Source of the DNA: Veillonella infantium
GTDB taxonomy: Bacteria > Bacillota > Negativicutes > Veillonellales > Veillonellaceae
Direction of reading: 5' to 3'
Length of the DNA: 64,000 bases
Assembly: GCF_002959895.1 (NCBI RefSeq)
Contig: NZ_PPDD01000001.1
Span: 1 to 64,000, forward strand
Shown here: in pieces, positions 52,846-61,273 of the stretch
Numbering within the stretch: position 1 is the first letter of the stretch
How the letters are laid out: each line of letters opens with the position of its first letter
Translations under genes and position numbers: made by a program
Notes under the pieces: model-generated
The model's input: only the letters and a program-made list of their open reading frames with translations
Database searches by the model: none
What the model was told of the DNA's origin: nothing

Positions 52846-54213
52846 ATGTTAGATAAACTATTTCAACTCAGTGAACGCGGTACAACTGTTAAAACCGAAA
52901 TTTTAGCTGGTATTACTACGTTTATCACGATGGCGTACATCCTATTCTTGGCGCCAAACATTCTTAGTCTTGCAGGCATGGATAAAGATGCAGTCCTCAT
53001 CGCTACAGCCTTAGGTGGTGGTCTTGTAACGATTGCTATGGGTTTATTCGTAAACTATCCGATTGCCCTCGCTCCAGGGGTTGGCCTCTTAGCCTTTTAC
53101 TCTTTTACCGTAGTTCTCGGTATGGGCGTATCCTGGCAAACAGCATTAGGTGCGGTGTTCATTTCCGGCCTCGTATTCCTCGTATTAACACTTACATCAA
53201 TACGACAAATGATTGTTGAAGGCATCCCCGCCTCTATGAAGGTTGCCATTACCGTTGGTATCGGCCTCTTCATCGCTATCATCGGCTTAAAATTATCCGG
53301 CTTAATGGCTATCTCCATTAGTTTGTCTCCAAACTCCTTAGGTCAAGTTGTGCAAACGCACGGTAATTTAGTGCCGCCTGCGTCCGAAGCACTCTTAACG
53401 CTTGGTAATTTGCACAGTGGCGAAACATTGTTGGCTCTATTCTCCCTCATCTTTACAGCTCTATTGATGGCTCGTAAAATTCAAGGTTCTCTCTTGATTG
53501 GTGTGGCAGCAACAACAATTCTTTCCTACGCTACTGGCCTTTCCACAATGCCTGAGAACTTCACTGTATTGGCAGTGCCTGATTTCTCTAAAGCAGCATT
53601 CCTTCAATTAGATATTCCTAGTGCTCTCCACATGGGCTTAATCACGATTATCTTCTCCTTCACCTTCGTAGAATTGTTCGACTCCATGGGTACCTTGATT
53701 GGTACTGCAACAGAGGCGAAAATTGCAGATCCTAAAACTGGTAAATTCCCAGGCCTTGGTAAAGCTATGACTGTCGATGCAATCGGCGTTAGTGCTGGTG
53801 CATTGCTCGGTACTTCTACGATTACTGCCTTTGTTGAAAGTGCGGCAGGTGTAGGTGCTGGTGGTCGTACAGGCTTAACAGCTGTTACAACAGGCGTATT
53901 ATTCTTAATCTGCTTATTCTTAGCTCCAATCGTATCCTTGGTGCCAAATGCAGCCACATCTCCTGTTCTTATCATCGTTGGTGCCCTCATGTTGGGTGCT
54001 ATCAGAAATATCGACTTCGATGATTGGACAGAAGGCTTCCCGGCATACCTAGTTATCGTTTTGATGCCTTTCACATACAGCATTGCTAACGGTATCTCTG
54101 CAGGTCTCGTTGCATACCCTCTACTCAAGATCATTTCTGGTCGTGCAAAAGAGGTTAACTGGATTATGTACGTATTGGCGGTACTCGTTATCATACGCTA
54201 CGTATTCTTCTAA
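52846..54213 (+). CDS. NCS2-family purine permease (AzgA-like)
   Basis: This 455-residue membrane protein has about 14 helices. Signatures are EILAGITTFITMAYILFLAP, TALGGGLVTIAMGLFVNYPI and FVELFDSMGTLIGTATEA, all typical of the AzgA-type guanine/hypoxanthine permeases (PbuG/PbuO). It imports purine bases with protons. ATG 52846 was chosen; an in-frame ATG 18 nt earlier lies on the ribosome site. I see no purine riboswitch upstream. Confidence 0.9.
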   Translation: MLDKLFQLSERGTTVKTEILAGITTFITMAYILFLAPNILSLAGMDKDAVLIATALGGGLVTIAMGLFVNYPIALAPGVGLLAFYSFTVVLGMGVSWQTALGAVFISGLVFLVLTLTSIRQMIVEGIPASMKVAITVGIGLFIAIIGLKLSGLMAISISLSPNSLGQVVQTHGNLVPPASEALLTLGNLHSGETLLALFSLIFTALLMARKIQGSLLIGVAATTILSYATGLSTMPENFTVLAVPDFSKAAFLQLDIPSALHMGLITIIFSFTFVELFDSMGTLIGTATEAKIADPKTGKFPGLGKAMTVDAIGVSAGALLGTSTITAFVESAAGVGAGGRTGLTAVTTGVLFLICLFLAPIVSLVPNAATSPVLIIVGALMLGAIRNIDFDDWTEGFPAYLVIVLMPFTYSIANGISAGLVAYPLLKIISGRAKEVNWIMYVLAVLVIIRYVFF

Positions 54214-54228
54214 TTAATAACTAAGAGA

Positions 54229-54278
54229 ACCTATCTCCAAAGATATTAATAAAATATCTAGGAGATAGGTCCTTTTTT
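54229..54278 (+). terminator. Purine permease terminator
   Basis: ACCTATCTCC/GGAGATAGGT with an inner AGATAT/ATATCT stem is followed by CCTTTTTT. Confidence 0.85.
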
Positions 54279-54322
54279 ATGTACTCTTTTCTTAGGAAAA
54301 ACTAATACCAGGTACTAACGAA

Positions 54323-55651
54323 TTATTTTACACCGATTAAGTCTGTACGATTTGGATCGATATCTTTTAACGGCACTACATGATCTCTATAAAAATCTGC
54401 TTCAGATGCTTTCACAGGCACTTGGAAGAACAAGAAATACGCCATATTATCCTTGTACCACGTAACACTGCGCACTAAGCCCTTATCTACATCACCTGTA
54501 TAGTGAACGTCGCCTATTGGAGTAGAGTCAGTCCACTGTACGTCATGATACTCCAATGGAATATATTCTTCAGGCCAAACCGTATCCATAGAGTAACTCA
54601 TGCGGAAGACCATAGTATGAGTTACCCAACGGCCACTGCGTTCTTGGTACTCTTCACCTTGCTTCCAATATACAGTTTCTAATACATCATTGTCATAAAA
54701 ATGTGTAGCATAGTATGTATAGCCAAACGGTAAATAACTTGGTACAGATACGTCATAGGACACCTTATGAGATGCATTAATTACACCGCTAGGTAAGCCC
54801 TTGGATTTGCTCGTAAGTATAGGCCATACAGAATTTGTATGTGTACGCACTGGTAAAGGAATCGATTCATAAGGAGGCCAATCTATTTTAACATTTTGTT
54901 TACCCTGTTCTTCAACATTTTGTTTAATAGGTTCTTCAATATTTTGTTTATCATTTCGATCACCACGTAATCGAGTATCATCAGCGGCTACGTTACTCAA
55001 AGGACCTACAGAGTCTACAATTTTGCTTACAAAGTCTTGGTTTCTTGAAGAAGCAAAGTAAAGCATATGAACTTTATTATCTTTTTCCCAGTAAGCAATT
55101 TGAATAGCGTCTTTTCTAGAGCCTAATGTATTTACAGAAATTCCATTAGGGGTAATAAAGCTAACTGCATCCTTAGCTTTATAATTTGTCTTTTCTAATA
55201 TAGGTGTTACCACTGTATCGATAACCCACCCCATACGATATACAATATCTGTATTAGAGAAGGTTAATTTCGGCCCATATTCTCCATCACGGCCCGTTTC
55301 TGTATATACGATTTCTAATACGTCATGGTCCTTGGCCTTTACATCGCGCACTGCATAGTCTTTAGGCATATAAGACGGCACTTGTAATGGATAACCAAAC
55401 TCCTGCACGGCACTTTCAATATTAGTTTCAACTATATCATAATCACCAACTTGATCATACCAGAGATAACGATCCATAAGTTTTTGATTATCATCGATAA
55501 TTTTCTGATTATCTACATCTCGTTCAACAGGAACGGTATTACCATTTTTATCTATTAACGGGTATGTAGCACTAACTGGCTGTCCCCCAAAGGTGCTTAC
55601 TGCTGTAGCCATCGTAGCACATAAAATGGCAGCTCTTATTATTTTCTTCAT
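54323..55651 (-). CDS. Secreted protein with two related beta-rich domains
   Basis: This 442-residue protein has a signal peptide (MKKIIRAAILCATMATAVSTF). Two related domains follow: about residues 65-225 (VPSYMPKDYAV, DVLEIVYTE, VYRMGW) and 280-440 (VPSYLPFGYTY, DVLETVYWK, VFRMSY, VRSVTW). A linker with three KQN(V/I) repeats (about 235-255) separates them. The C-terminal domain is the same module that makes up the two next genes. The fold resembles DUF4367-like extracellular domains; the function is unknown. It has a GAGGAG site and is followed by a short gap. Confidence 0.75.
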   Translation of the reverse strand: MKKIIRAAILCATMATAVSTFGGQPVSATYPLIDKNGNTVPVERDVDNQKIIDDNQKLMDRYLWYDQVGDYDIVETNIESAVQEFGYPLQVPSYMPKDYAVRDVKAKDHDVLEIVYTETGRDGEYGPKLTFSNTDIVYRMGWVIDTVVTPILEKTNYKAKDAVSFITPNGISVNTLGSRKDAIQIAYWEKDNKVHMLYFASSRNQDFVSKIVDSVGPLSNVAADDTRLRGDRNDKQNIEEPIKQNVEEQGKQNVKIDWPPYESIPLPVRTHTNSVWPILTSKSKGLPSGVINASHKVSYDVSVPSYLPFGYTYYATHFYDNDVLETVYWKQGEEYQERSGRWVTHTMVFRMSYSMDTVWPEEYIPLEYHDVQWTDSTPIGDVHYTGDVDKGLVRSVTWYKDNMAYFLFFQVPVKASEADFYRDHVVPLKDIDPNRTDLIGVK

Positions 55652-55718
55652 ATTCTCTCCTCTTTGAGCGGTTATACACGTTTCCGCTTTATTCCAAGTA
55701 AATCACTACGTGACATAA

Positions 55719-56384
55719 CTATATTTTTACAGGCTCCACATGTTCCTTATAGAATTCCGCATCAACTGATTTCACAGGTTCTAAGAACAATAAGGAGTAT
55801 GCCATACCGTCCTTTGTCCACGTAATGCTACGGATCAGTTGTGCTGCTGGATCACCGGTATAAAAGACTTCACCGGATTCACCTTGTTCAGACCATTCAA
55901 AGTCCTTATACTCAGCAGGAACATACGGTACATCTTTTACATCGTTCACGGAATAGCCCATTCTATAAACAAAAATACTACCGAGATTTTTCTTACCATC
56001 TCTATATGTTTGAGCATTTTTTATAAAGTATACAACCTCTAATACATCATTTTTGTCTTGCCGCACTGTATAGACTTCATAACCATAAGGGATATAGCTA
56101 GGTGCCTTAACCTCATAAGGAAGCTTCTGTGCTGCCTCTTTTAGATTGCCCTTAAAAGTATGCGCCTTTTGTGTATTCTCTATAGGCCAATCATGAAAGT
56201 GCCACTGTAAATGGTCAGTTCTAGGCTCTACATTTTTAAAATTATGTCCTAGCTTATGTGTTTGAGTAGATACAGACTGATCTGTAGTATTAGAGGTATA
56301 CACAGTTTCTGCTGTTGCCATTCCTACAGATAGTAGCCCAGTAGCGATAACAGCTAAAACGGACTTGTACATTGTTTTTCTCAT
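55719..56384 (-). CDS. Secreted single-domain paralog
   Basis: This 221-residue protein has a signal peptide (ending MATAETVY) and one copy of the module APSYIPYGYEVYTVRQDKND, with LEVVYF, YRMGYS, YTGDPAAQLIRSITW and AEFYKEHVEPV. It is paralogous to the genes on both sides, especially 56474-57235. It likely arose by tandem duplication. No catalytic motif is evident. Confidence 0.75.
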   Translation of the reverse strand: MRKTMYKSVLAVIATGLLSVGMATAETVYTSNTTDQSVSTQTHKLGHNFKNVEPRTDHLQWHFHDWPIENTQKAHTFKGNLKEAAQKLPYEVKAPSYIPYGYEVYTVRQDKNDVLEVVYFIKNAQTYRDGKKNLGSIFVYRMGYSVNDVKDVPYVPAEYKDFEWSEQGESGEVFYTGDPAAQLIRSITWTKDGMAYSLLFLEPVKSVDAEFYKEHVEPVKI

Positions 56385-56473
56385 ATTTTTTCCTCTTTAT
56401 AAGCGACTACTAATTTCGCCGCTATACACAATATATTATTGTAGATACAGTTTGTATAACATCAGTGTATCTG

Positions 56474-57235
56474 CTAAGGAATCATTCGTTCTTTATCGTA
56501 TTCATCTCTTGTTTTGTTTGAAATCTTCGTAACCGGATAGTTTCCTAACAATTCATAACGTGAGCTATCTATAGTTTTTACAGGCACCACATGTTCCTTA
56601 TAGAATTCTGCGTCAACTGCTTTCACAGGTTCTAAGAAGAATAAGGAGTACGCCATGCCGCCTTCCGTCCACGTAATGCTACGGATTAGTTGTACGCCTG
56701 GCTTACCTGTATAATACACCTTGCCAGATTCACCTTGTTCAGACCATTCATAGTCCTTGTACTCTGCAGGAATATACGCTGTATCTCTTACGGTATCCAA
56801 GGAATATCCCATTCGATAAGCCATAACATTAGTAATAAATTTATTCCCATCCTGGTAGATAGGCCCGCCTCTTTTGTAATATACAACCTCTAAGACATCA
56901 TTTTGATCGTGACGCGCTGTATAAAGCTGATATCCAAAAGGTATATAACTAGGTACTTCAGCCTCATAAGGCAATTTCTGAATAGCCTCTGCTACCCCCT
57001 TAAAGTTACGAGCACTGTCTTGAGTCATCATAGGCCAGCCTACTAATTGCGTTCTTGGTATTTGTATAATCGGAGAAGCATTATTCATGTTTGGCGTAAC
57101 ATTTTTAGACTTAGATGCGGCCTCAGAATTATTAATAGATATAGACTGATCAACAGTATCTGCGGATACATAGCTTATAGATACTAAACCCACAGCTATA
57201 GCAGCTAACATCGTCTTACACATTATTTTTCTCAT
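56474..57235 (-). CDS. Secreted single-domain paralog
   Basis: This 253-residue protein has a signal peptide (ending SYVSADTV), a Ser/Asn-rich spacer and the same module (VPSYIPFGYQLYTARHDQND; YTGKPGVQLIRSITW; AEFYKEHVVPVKTIDSSRYEL). It adds a charged tail of about 20 residues. It is the first gene of the three-gene cluster. The function is unknown. Confidence 0.75.
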   Translation of the reverse strand: MRKIMCKTMLAAIAVGLVSISYVSADTVDQSISINNSEAASKSKNVTPNMNNASPIIQIPRTQLVGWPMMTQDSARNFKGVAEAIQKLPYEAEVPSYIPFGYQLYTARHDQNDVLEVVYYKRGGPIYQDGNKFITNVMAYRMGYSLDTVRDTAYIPAEYKDYEWSEQGESGKVYYTGKPGVQLIRSITWTEGGMAYSLFFLEPVKAVDAEFYKEHVVPVKTIDSSRYELLGNYPVTKISNKTRDEYDKERMIP

Positions 57236-57415
57236 ATTCTCTCCACTTATAAAAAAATATAATATACTTCACACATATAATGATATATTTTCTTATTTAT
57301 ATCAGAATCTAGCTACCGTTTCTGTAGCTCTAGCTACTTCATAAAACTTTTATCTTTCCTTTTGTGAAAGCATAGGCATCATCAACTAATGTATCTAATG
57401 CTTAGGTTCAATATA

Positions 57416-57461
57416 AAAAATCCTACTGAACGCTATATCATAATAGAGTTCAATAGGATTG
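57416..57461 (-). terminator. Terminator of the flavin-binding gene
   Basis: AATCCTATTGAAC pairs with GTTCAGTAGGATT (one G-T) on the minus strand and is followed by TTTTTA. Confidence 0.8.
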
Positions 57462-57469
57462 TTGTGTCA

Positions 57470-57982
57470 TTATTTAGTTAATGGAGGCATAATAGTATCT
57501 TGTTCAAGTTGTCTTCGCCTTTTGGCCGTATAGTCGACAATTTTAATTTGAACTACGCCCACAGAGTTTACCATGGCTTCCGTAAAAGTAAATTCACGAC
57601 TTGTCTGATGTTTCATCAATACTTGTAAGCCATGAGACTTTTCATCAATAGCCTCTAAATAAGTAGCCTCTCCACGCCCCATCACACTAGAGTAAACCGA
57701 GCTATATTTACATGGTATATCTCCACCTGAAACGAGGGCTTCATCGCTACCATCAATTTCAATAAATACATGGGGATTCGCTTGAATCAAACTAAACTTC
57801 TTCCCCTCATAATGGCCATGTACATAGATATAAAGTGCCTCATCTGTAAATTCGTATCCAAAATGTAGTGGCACCACATAAGGATAGTCACCATCCATCA
57901 GACCTAGGTGAATGATACGAGTACTATTTAAAATCCCCTTAATTTCATCTATATCTGTAACCATGCGATCTTGTCGTCTCAT
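57470..57982 (-). CDS. Pyridoxamine 5'-phosphate oxidase-like flavin protein (NimA-like)
   Basis: This 170-residue split-barrel FMN-binding protein contains YPYVVPLHFGYEFTDEALYIY, GKKFSLIQANPHVFIEID and a conserved SSVMGRGEA segment. The family includes NimA-type 5-nitroimidazole reductases of anaerobes, but sequence alone does not show resistance. It is a single gene with GGAGGG before the ATG. Confidence 0.85.
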   Translation of the reverse strand: MRRQDRMVTDIDEIKGILNSTRIIHLGLMDGDYPYVVPLHFGYEFTDEALYIYVHGHYEGKKFSLIQANPHVFIEIDGSDEALVSGGDIPCKYSSVYSSVMGRGEATYLEAIDEKSHGLQVLMKHQTSREFTFTEAMVNSVGVVQIKIVDYTAKRRRQLEQDTIMPPLTK

Positions 57983-58149
57983 AATAGCCTTCCCTCCACA
58001 GTTTTACGTAAAAGATAATCTATGTATTATTATAGCAAATGTTTAAAACCTTTTAAGGCATAGTATCCTTTTAAAAATTATGAATAATTTCTCTTTTATT
58101 CGTATATTAATAATACTATTTGCTCTATATGTCTACTGCATAAATACAT

Positions 58150-58178
58150 TTGACTTTTTACAATAGATACTGTATTAT
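58150..58178 (+). promoter_or_regulatory. Promoter of amino acid permease
   Basis: TTGACT and TATTAT are separated by 17 bp. Transcription would start near 58185, giving a leader of about 90 nt. Confidence 0.7.
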
Positions 58179-58210
58179 AAGAAAATAGTTTTATATATTC
58201 TATAGATTAT

Positions 58211-58239
58211 AAAGGCTATGGGTATCCATGGCTTTTTAT
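58211..58239 (+). terminator. Terminator-like hairpin in permease leader
   Basis: AAAGGCTATGG pairs with CCATGGCTTTTT around GTAT (two G-T pairs). It lies between the promoter and the permease start codon, so it may be an attenuator. Confidence 0.55.
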
Positions 58240-58274
58240 ATTTGTAGATGGTTTGTAGAAAAGAGGTCTTTACT

Positions 58275-59717
58275 ATGTCTGATACACATCAGTTAAAACG
58301 GGGTCTTAAGAACCGGCACGTACAGTTGCTCGCCATTGGCGGTGCCATCGGTACAGGCTTGTTCTTAGGCTCCGGTCGTGCCATTCACTTGGCCGGTCCA
58401 TCCATTATTTTCGCCTACCTTATTACAGGTATTATCTGCTTCTTTATCATGAGAGCATTAGGCGAATTGTTATTATCCAACTTGAATCATCACTCTTTTA
58501 TCGATTTCGTAGAAGATTATTTAGGTGATCGAGCAGCATTTATCACAGGATGGACATACTGGTTCTGTTGGCTTTCACTAGCCATGGCCGATTTAACAGC
58601 CGTAGGCCTCTATATGCAGTTCTGGATACCGTGGCTGCCTCAATGGATACCCGCCCTTGTCGTCTTAGTGGCATTGCTATTAATGAACTTAACAGCCGTA
58701 AAGTACTTCGGTGAAATGGAGTTCTGGTTTGCCTTGATTAAGGTAATTGCCATCATTTCTCTCATTATTATCGGTATCATCATGATTGTCACAGGTTTTA
58801 CTACAGATGCAGGCGTTGCCGCCTTTAGTAATATGTGGAATTATGGGGGCTGGTTCCCGAACGGAACAATGGGCTTTATCTTATCATTCCAAATGGTTGT
58901 TTTCGCTTTCACAGGTATCGAGCTCGTAGGTTTGACAGCTGGTGAAACAGAAGATCCTGAAAAGGTTATTCCTATGGCGATTAACAACATCCCTTTACGC
59001 ATTATTTTGTTCTATGTGGGCTCTTTGGCTATCATCATGAGCATTTATCCTTGGACAGCCGTCAACCCATCTGCTAGCCCATTTGTGGCCGTATTTACAG
59101 CAGTTGGTATTGCAGCCGCTGCAGGCATCGTAAACTTTGTAGTTCTTACATCTGCTGCATCTGCAACAAACTCTGGTATCTTTAGTACAGGCCGTATGAT
59201 TTACGCCCTTGCTAAACGCGGTCATGCGCCAAGCTCTATGCGCCGCTTAACCCACAGCAGTGTACCATACCAAGCAACCATTTTCTCCGCTGCAGTACTA
59301 TTGATTACAGTTGTACTCAACTATGTAATGCCAGAAGCAGTATTCGTTATGATTACATCTATCTCTACATTCTGCTTCATCTTTATTTGGGCAATGATGG
59401 TTATTTGTCACCTTAAATATCGCAAGAAAAACCCTGAATTAGCGGCACAATCTAAATTCAAGATGCCTCTATTCCCAGTGATGAATTACATCATCCTTGC
59501 GTTCTTTGTTTTCATTCTAGGCATTCTCGCCCTAAACGAAGACACTCGAATTGCCCTCTTGTTTACACCAATTTGGTTCGTTATTCTCTGGGCCTTCTAC
59601 TCCATGCTTAATACAGATGATGAGGACGCTCTCAGTGAGGAACTTATCGAGATGGCTGGTGTAAAAGAAATTTACAAAAAACCTAAAAAAGAAGATTCTG
59701 ACGATTACATAATCTAA
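58275..59717 (+). CDS. APC-family amino acid permease
   Basis: This 480-residue protein with 12 helices belongs to the amino acid transporter (AAT) branch of the APC superfamily. It opens LKRGLKNRHVQLLAIGGAIGTGLFLGSG and contains FAFTGIELVGLTAGETEDPEKVIP (helix 6 region). It is related to AnsP, ProY and CycA. It imports an amino acid with protons; the exact substrate is unclear. The start at 58275 follows AAGAGG. The downstream terminator has been split by an insertion sequence. Confidence 0.9.
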   Translation: MSDTHQLKRGLKNRHVQLLAIGGAIGTGLFLGSGRAIHLAGPSIIFAYLITGIICFFIMRALGELLLSNLNHHSFIDFVEDYLGDRAAFITGWTYWFCWLSLAMADLTAVGLYMQFWIPWLPQWIPALVVLVALLLMNLTAVKYFGEMEFWFALIKVIAIISLIIIGIIMIVTGFTTDAGVAAFSNMWNYGGWFPNGTMGFILSFQMVVFAFTGIELVGLTAGETEDPEKVIPMAINNIPLRIILFYVGSLAIIMSIYPWTAVNPSASPFVAVFTAVGIAAAAGIVNFVVLTSAASATNSGIFSTGRMIYALAKRGHAPSSMRRLTHSSVPYQATIFSAAVLLITVVLNYVMPEAVFVMITSISTFCFIFIWAMMVICHLKYRKKNPELAAQSKFKMPLFPVMNYIILAFFVFILGILALNEDTRIALLFTPIWFVILWAFYSMLNTDDEDALSEELIEMAGVKEIYKKPKKEDSDDYII

Positions 59718-59765
59718 CAAAAGGCGATTACATAAGCTAATAAAATTTGTCTACGTAACATAACA

Positions 59766-59777
59766 AAAAGCCCGTGC
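59766..59777. terminator. Left arm of terminator interrupted by IS
   Basis: AAAAGCCCGTGC pairs perfectly with GCACGGGCTTTT at 61259-61270, on the other side of the insertion sequence. Before insertion this was a 12-bp terminator stem with a short loop. Confidence 0.85.
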
Positions 59778-59788
59778 ATATTGATATG

Positions 59789-59822
59789 TACCCCCTTTAC
59801 TGGACAACCAGTAAAGGGGGTA
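59789..59822 (+). promoter_or_regulatory. Perfect hairpin covering the orfA ribosome site
   Basis: TACCCCCTTTACTGG pairs over 15 bp with CCAGTAAAGGGGGTA around an ACAA loop at the left IS end. The 3' arm contains the AAAGGGGG ribosome binding site of orfA (ATG 59828). Transcripts entering from outside would hide this site. Confidence 0.8.
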
Positions 59823-59827
59823 TTTTC

Positions 59828-60397
59828 ATGAGATATAGTTATGAATTTAAAAGAAAAGCAATTGAATTATTTTATCAAGGTGAATGGCCCGAGACACCTG
59901 ACGGTGTAAGGACAGATACATTTCATAAACAAATAAGGGACTGGGTTAAATTAGAACAACGTCATGGTTCGGACATTAATAAATGTCAAGGGACTAATAA
60001 GTATTGGTCTCCGGAAGAAAAATATGAGTTAGTATGCCAAGTTCTTTCTGGTCAAGGTTTAAGAGCAGTAGCTATTGTAGCGGGTATTAACTCTGGACAA
60101 CTGTATCAATGGGTTCATAAATACAAAACTTTGGGATACAATGGTCTTATTAATAAACCTAAAGGACGACCACCAAAGGATTGCAAAATGAAAGTACCTA
60201 AGACTATCTCAACTCGAGAGCTCAAAGAAAGTGAATATGAGGAACTCATTCGCTTACGAGCTGAAATTGCTTATATTAAAGCTGAAAATGAAGTCATAAA
60301 AAAAGAGATTGCCTTGAGAGAAGAAAAGGAAGCTGCGCGTCTCAAGGCGAAAAAGCAGCGATTATCAAAACGCTCCGCCAACAAGGCTATCAACTAA
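59828..60397 (+). CDS. IS3-family transposase OrfA
   Basis: This 189-residue DNA-binding part of the transposase has two helix-turn-helix regions (MRYSYEFKRKAIELF near the start; YELVCQVLSGQGLRAVAIVAG about 60-85) and a leucine-zipper-like coiled coil (about 140-180). A five-A run (60350-60354) before G60355 lies near its end. A -1 shift there opens the frame of OrfB, giving an OrfAB fusion transposase. The start was chosen at 59828 after AAAGGGGG. Confidence 0.88.
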   Translation: MRYSYEFKRKAIELFYQGEWPETPDGVRTDTFHKQIRDWVKLEQRHGSDINKCQGTNKYWSPEEKYELVCQVLSGQGLRAVAIVAGINSGQLYQWVHKYKTLGYNGLINKPKGRPPKDCKMKVPKTISTRELKESEYEELIRLRAEIAYIKAENEVIKKEIALREEKEAARLKAKKQRLSKRSANKAIN

Positions 60398-60414
60398 AGC
60401 ATCTTTTAAAAGCT

Positions 60415-61215
60415 ATGCCAATGTCCAAATCTACCTATTATTTTGAACTTACTAAAGTAGATCTTGTAGATAAAAGAAATACAGAGCTAAAAGATGAAAT
60501 TCAAAAGATTTTTACAGAACATAAAGGTCGGTATGGTGTACGCCGTGTATACCAAGAACTTCTTAATCGAGGTTTTGTAGTCAATCATAAACGAGTACAA
60601 AGACTTATGCATAATATGGGACTAGCAGGAAAGCGGCCGAAGGAAAAGTATCACTCTTACAAAGGGAAAGTCGGTAAAGTAGCAGAAAATATCGTCAATA
60701 GAGATTTTAGTACAACTGCACCATTACAAAAATGGACTACTGATGTGTCTCAATTTAATTTCCCGTGGGGAAAATGCTATTTGTCGCCTATTTTAGATAT
60801 GAATACGAATGAGATTGTTGCTTATGACTTAGCATTAAGGCCTAACTTAGAACAGATTTCTCGTATGTTAGAGAAAGCTTTTAAGAAGTTTACTAATCTT
60901 TCGGGATTAATCTTCCACTCTGATCAAGGATGGCAATACCAACATAAGTATTTTAGGCAAGCACTTAAAGAACATGGCATTATTCAGTCTATGTCTAGAA
61001 AAGGAAATTGTTATGATAACTCTGTGATGGAAACCTTTTTTGGTAGATTGAAAACAGAAATATATTATGGTTTTGAAAAAGAATATTCATCATTTAATGC
61101 TTTTGCAGTAGCAATAAAAGAATATATTAACTATTACAACAACAGAAGGATCCAGAAAAAAACAAAATGGATGCCCCCTGTAAAATACAGGGAAGCATCC
61201 ATGTGTTTAGGCTAG
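60415..61215 (+). CDS. IS3-family transposase OrfB (DDE domain)
   Basis: This 266-residue rve-type integrase core has the first Asp in WTTDVSQF, the second in IFHSDQGWQYQ and the Glu in NSVMETFFGRLK, i.e. a DD(35)E-like triad. Upstream HTH_21-like residues (GRYGVRRVYQELLNRGF) are intact. The protein is probably made as an OrfAB fusion by -1 frameshifting; its frame extends back to about 60349. The internal ATG at 60415 may not be used. Confidence 0.88.
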   Translation: MPMSKSTYYFELTKVDLVDKRNTELKDEIQKIFTEHKGRYGVRRVYQELLNRGFVVNHKRVQRLMHNMGLAGKRPKEKYHSYKGKVGKVAENIVNRDFSTTAPLQKWTTDVSQFNFPWGKCYLSPILDMNTNEIVAYDLALRPNLEQISRMLEKAFKKFTNLSGLIFHSDQGWQYQHKYFRQALKEHGIIQSMSRKGNCYDNSVMETFFGRLKTEIYYGFEKEYSSFNAFAVAIKEYINYYNNRRIQKKTKWMPPVKYREASMCLG

Positions 61216-61258
61216 TAAATAATATGTGTCCAGGAAAATGGGTACATATCATATCATA

Positions 61259-61270
61259 GCACGGGCTTTT
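61259..61270. terminator. Right arm of terminator interrupted by IS
   Basis: GCACGGGCTTTT is the partner of 59766-59777. It now lies 4 nt from the stop codon of the leftward exported-protein gene. Confidence 0.85.
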
Positions 61271-61273
61271 CTG

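Larger units (their letters stand above)
59782..61251 (+). mobile_element. IS3-family insertion sequence, complete
   Basis: This 1470-bp element is bounded by imperfect inverted repeats. The left end TGATATGTACCC...CTGGACA matches the right end read inversely (TGATATGTACCCATTTTCCTGGACA). A 3-bp target duplication TAT (59779-59781 and 61252-61254) flanks it. It carries two overlapping-phase frames (orfA, orfB) as in IS150-like elements. Intact ends, frames and target duplication suggest a recent, possibly active copy. It sits in the loop of a terminator between the permease gene and an exported-protein gene. Confidence 0.92.
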
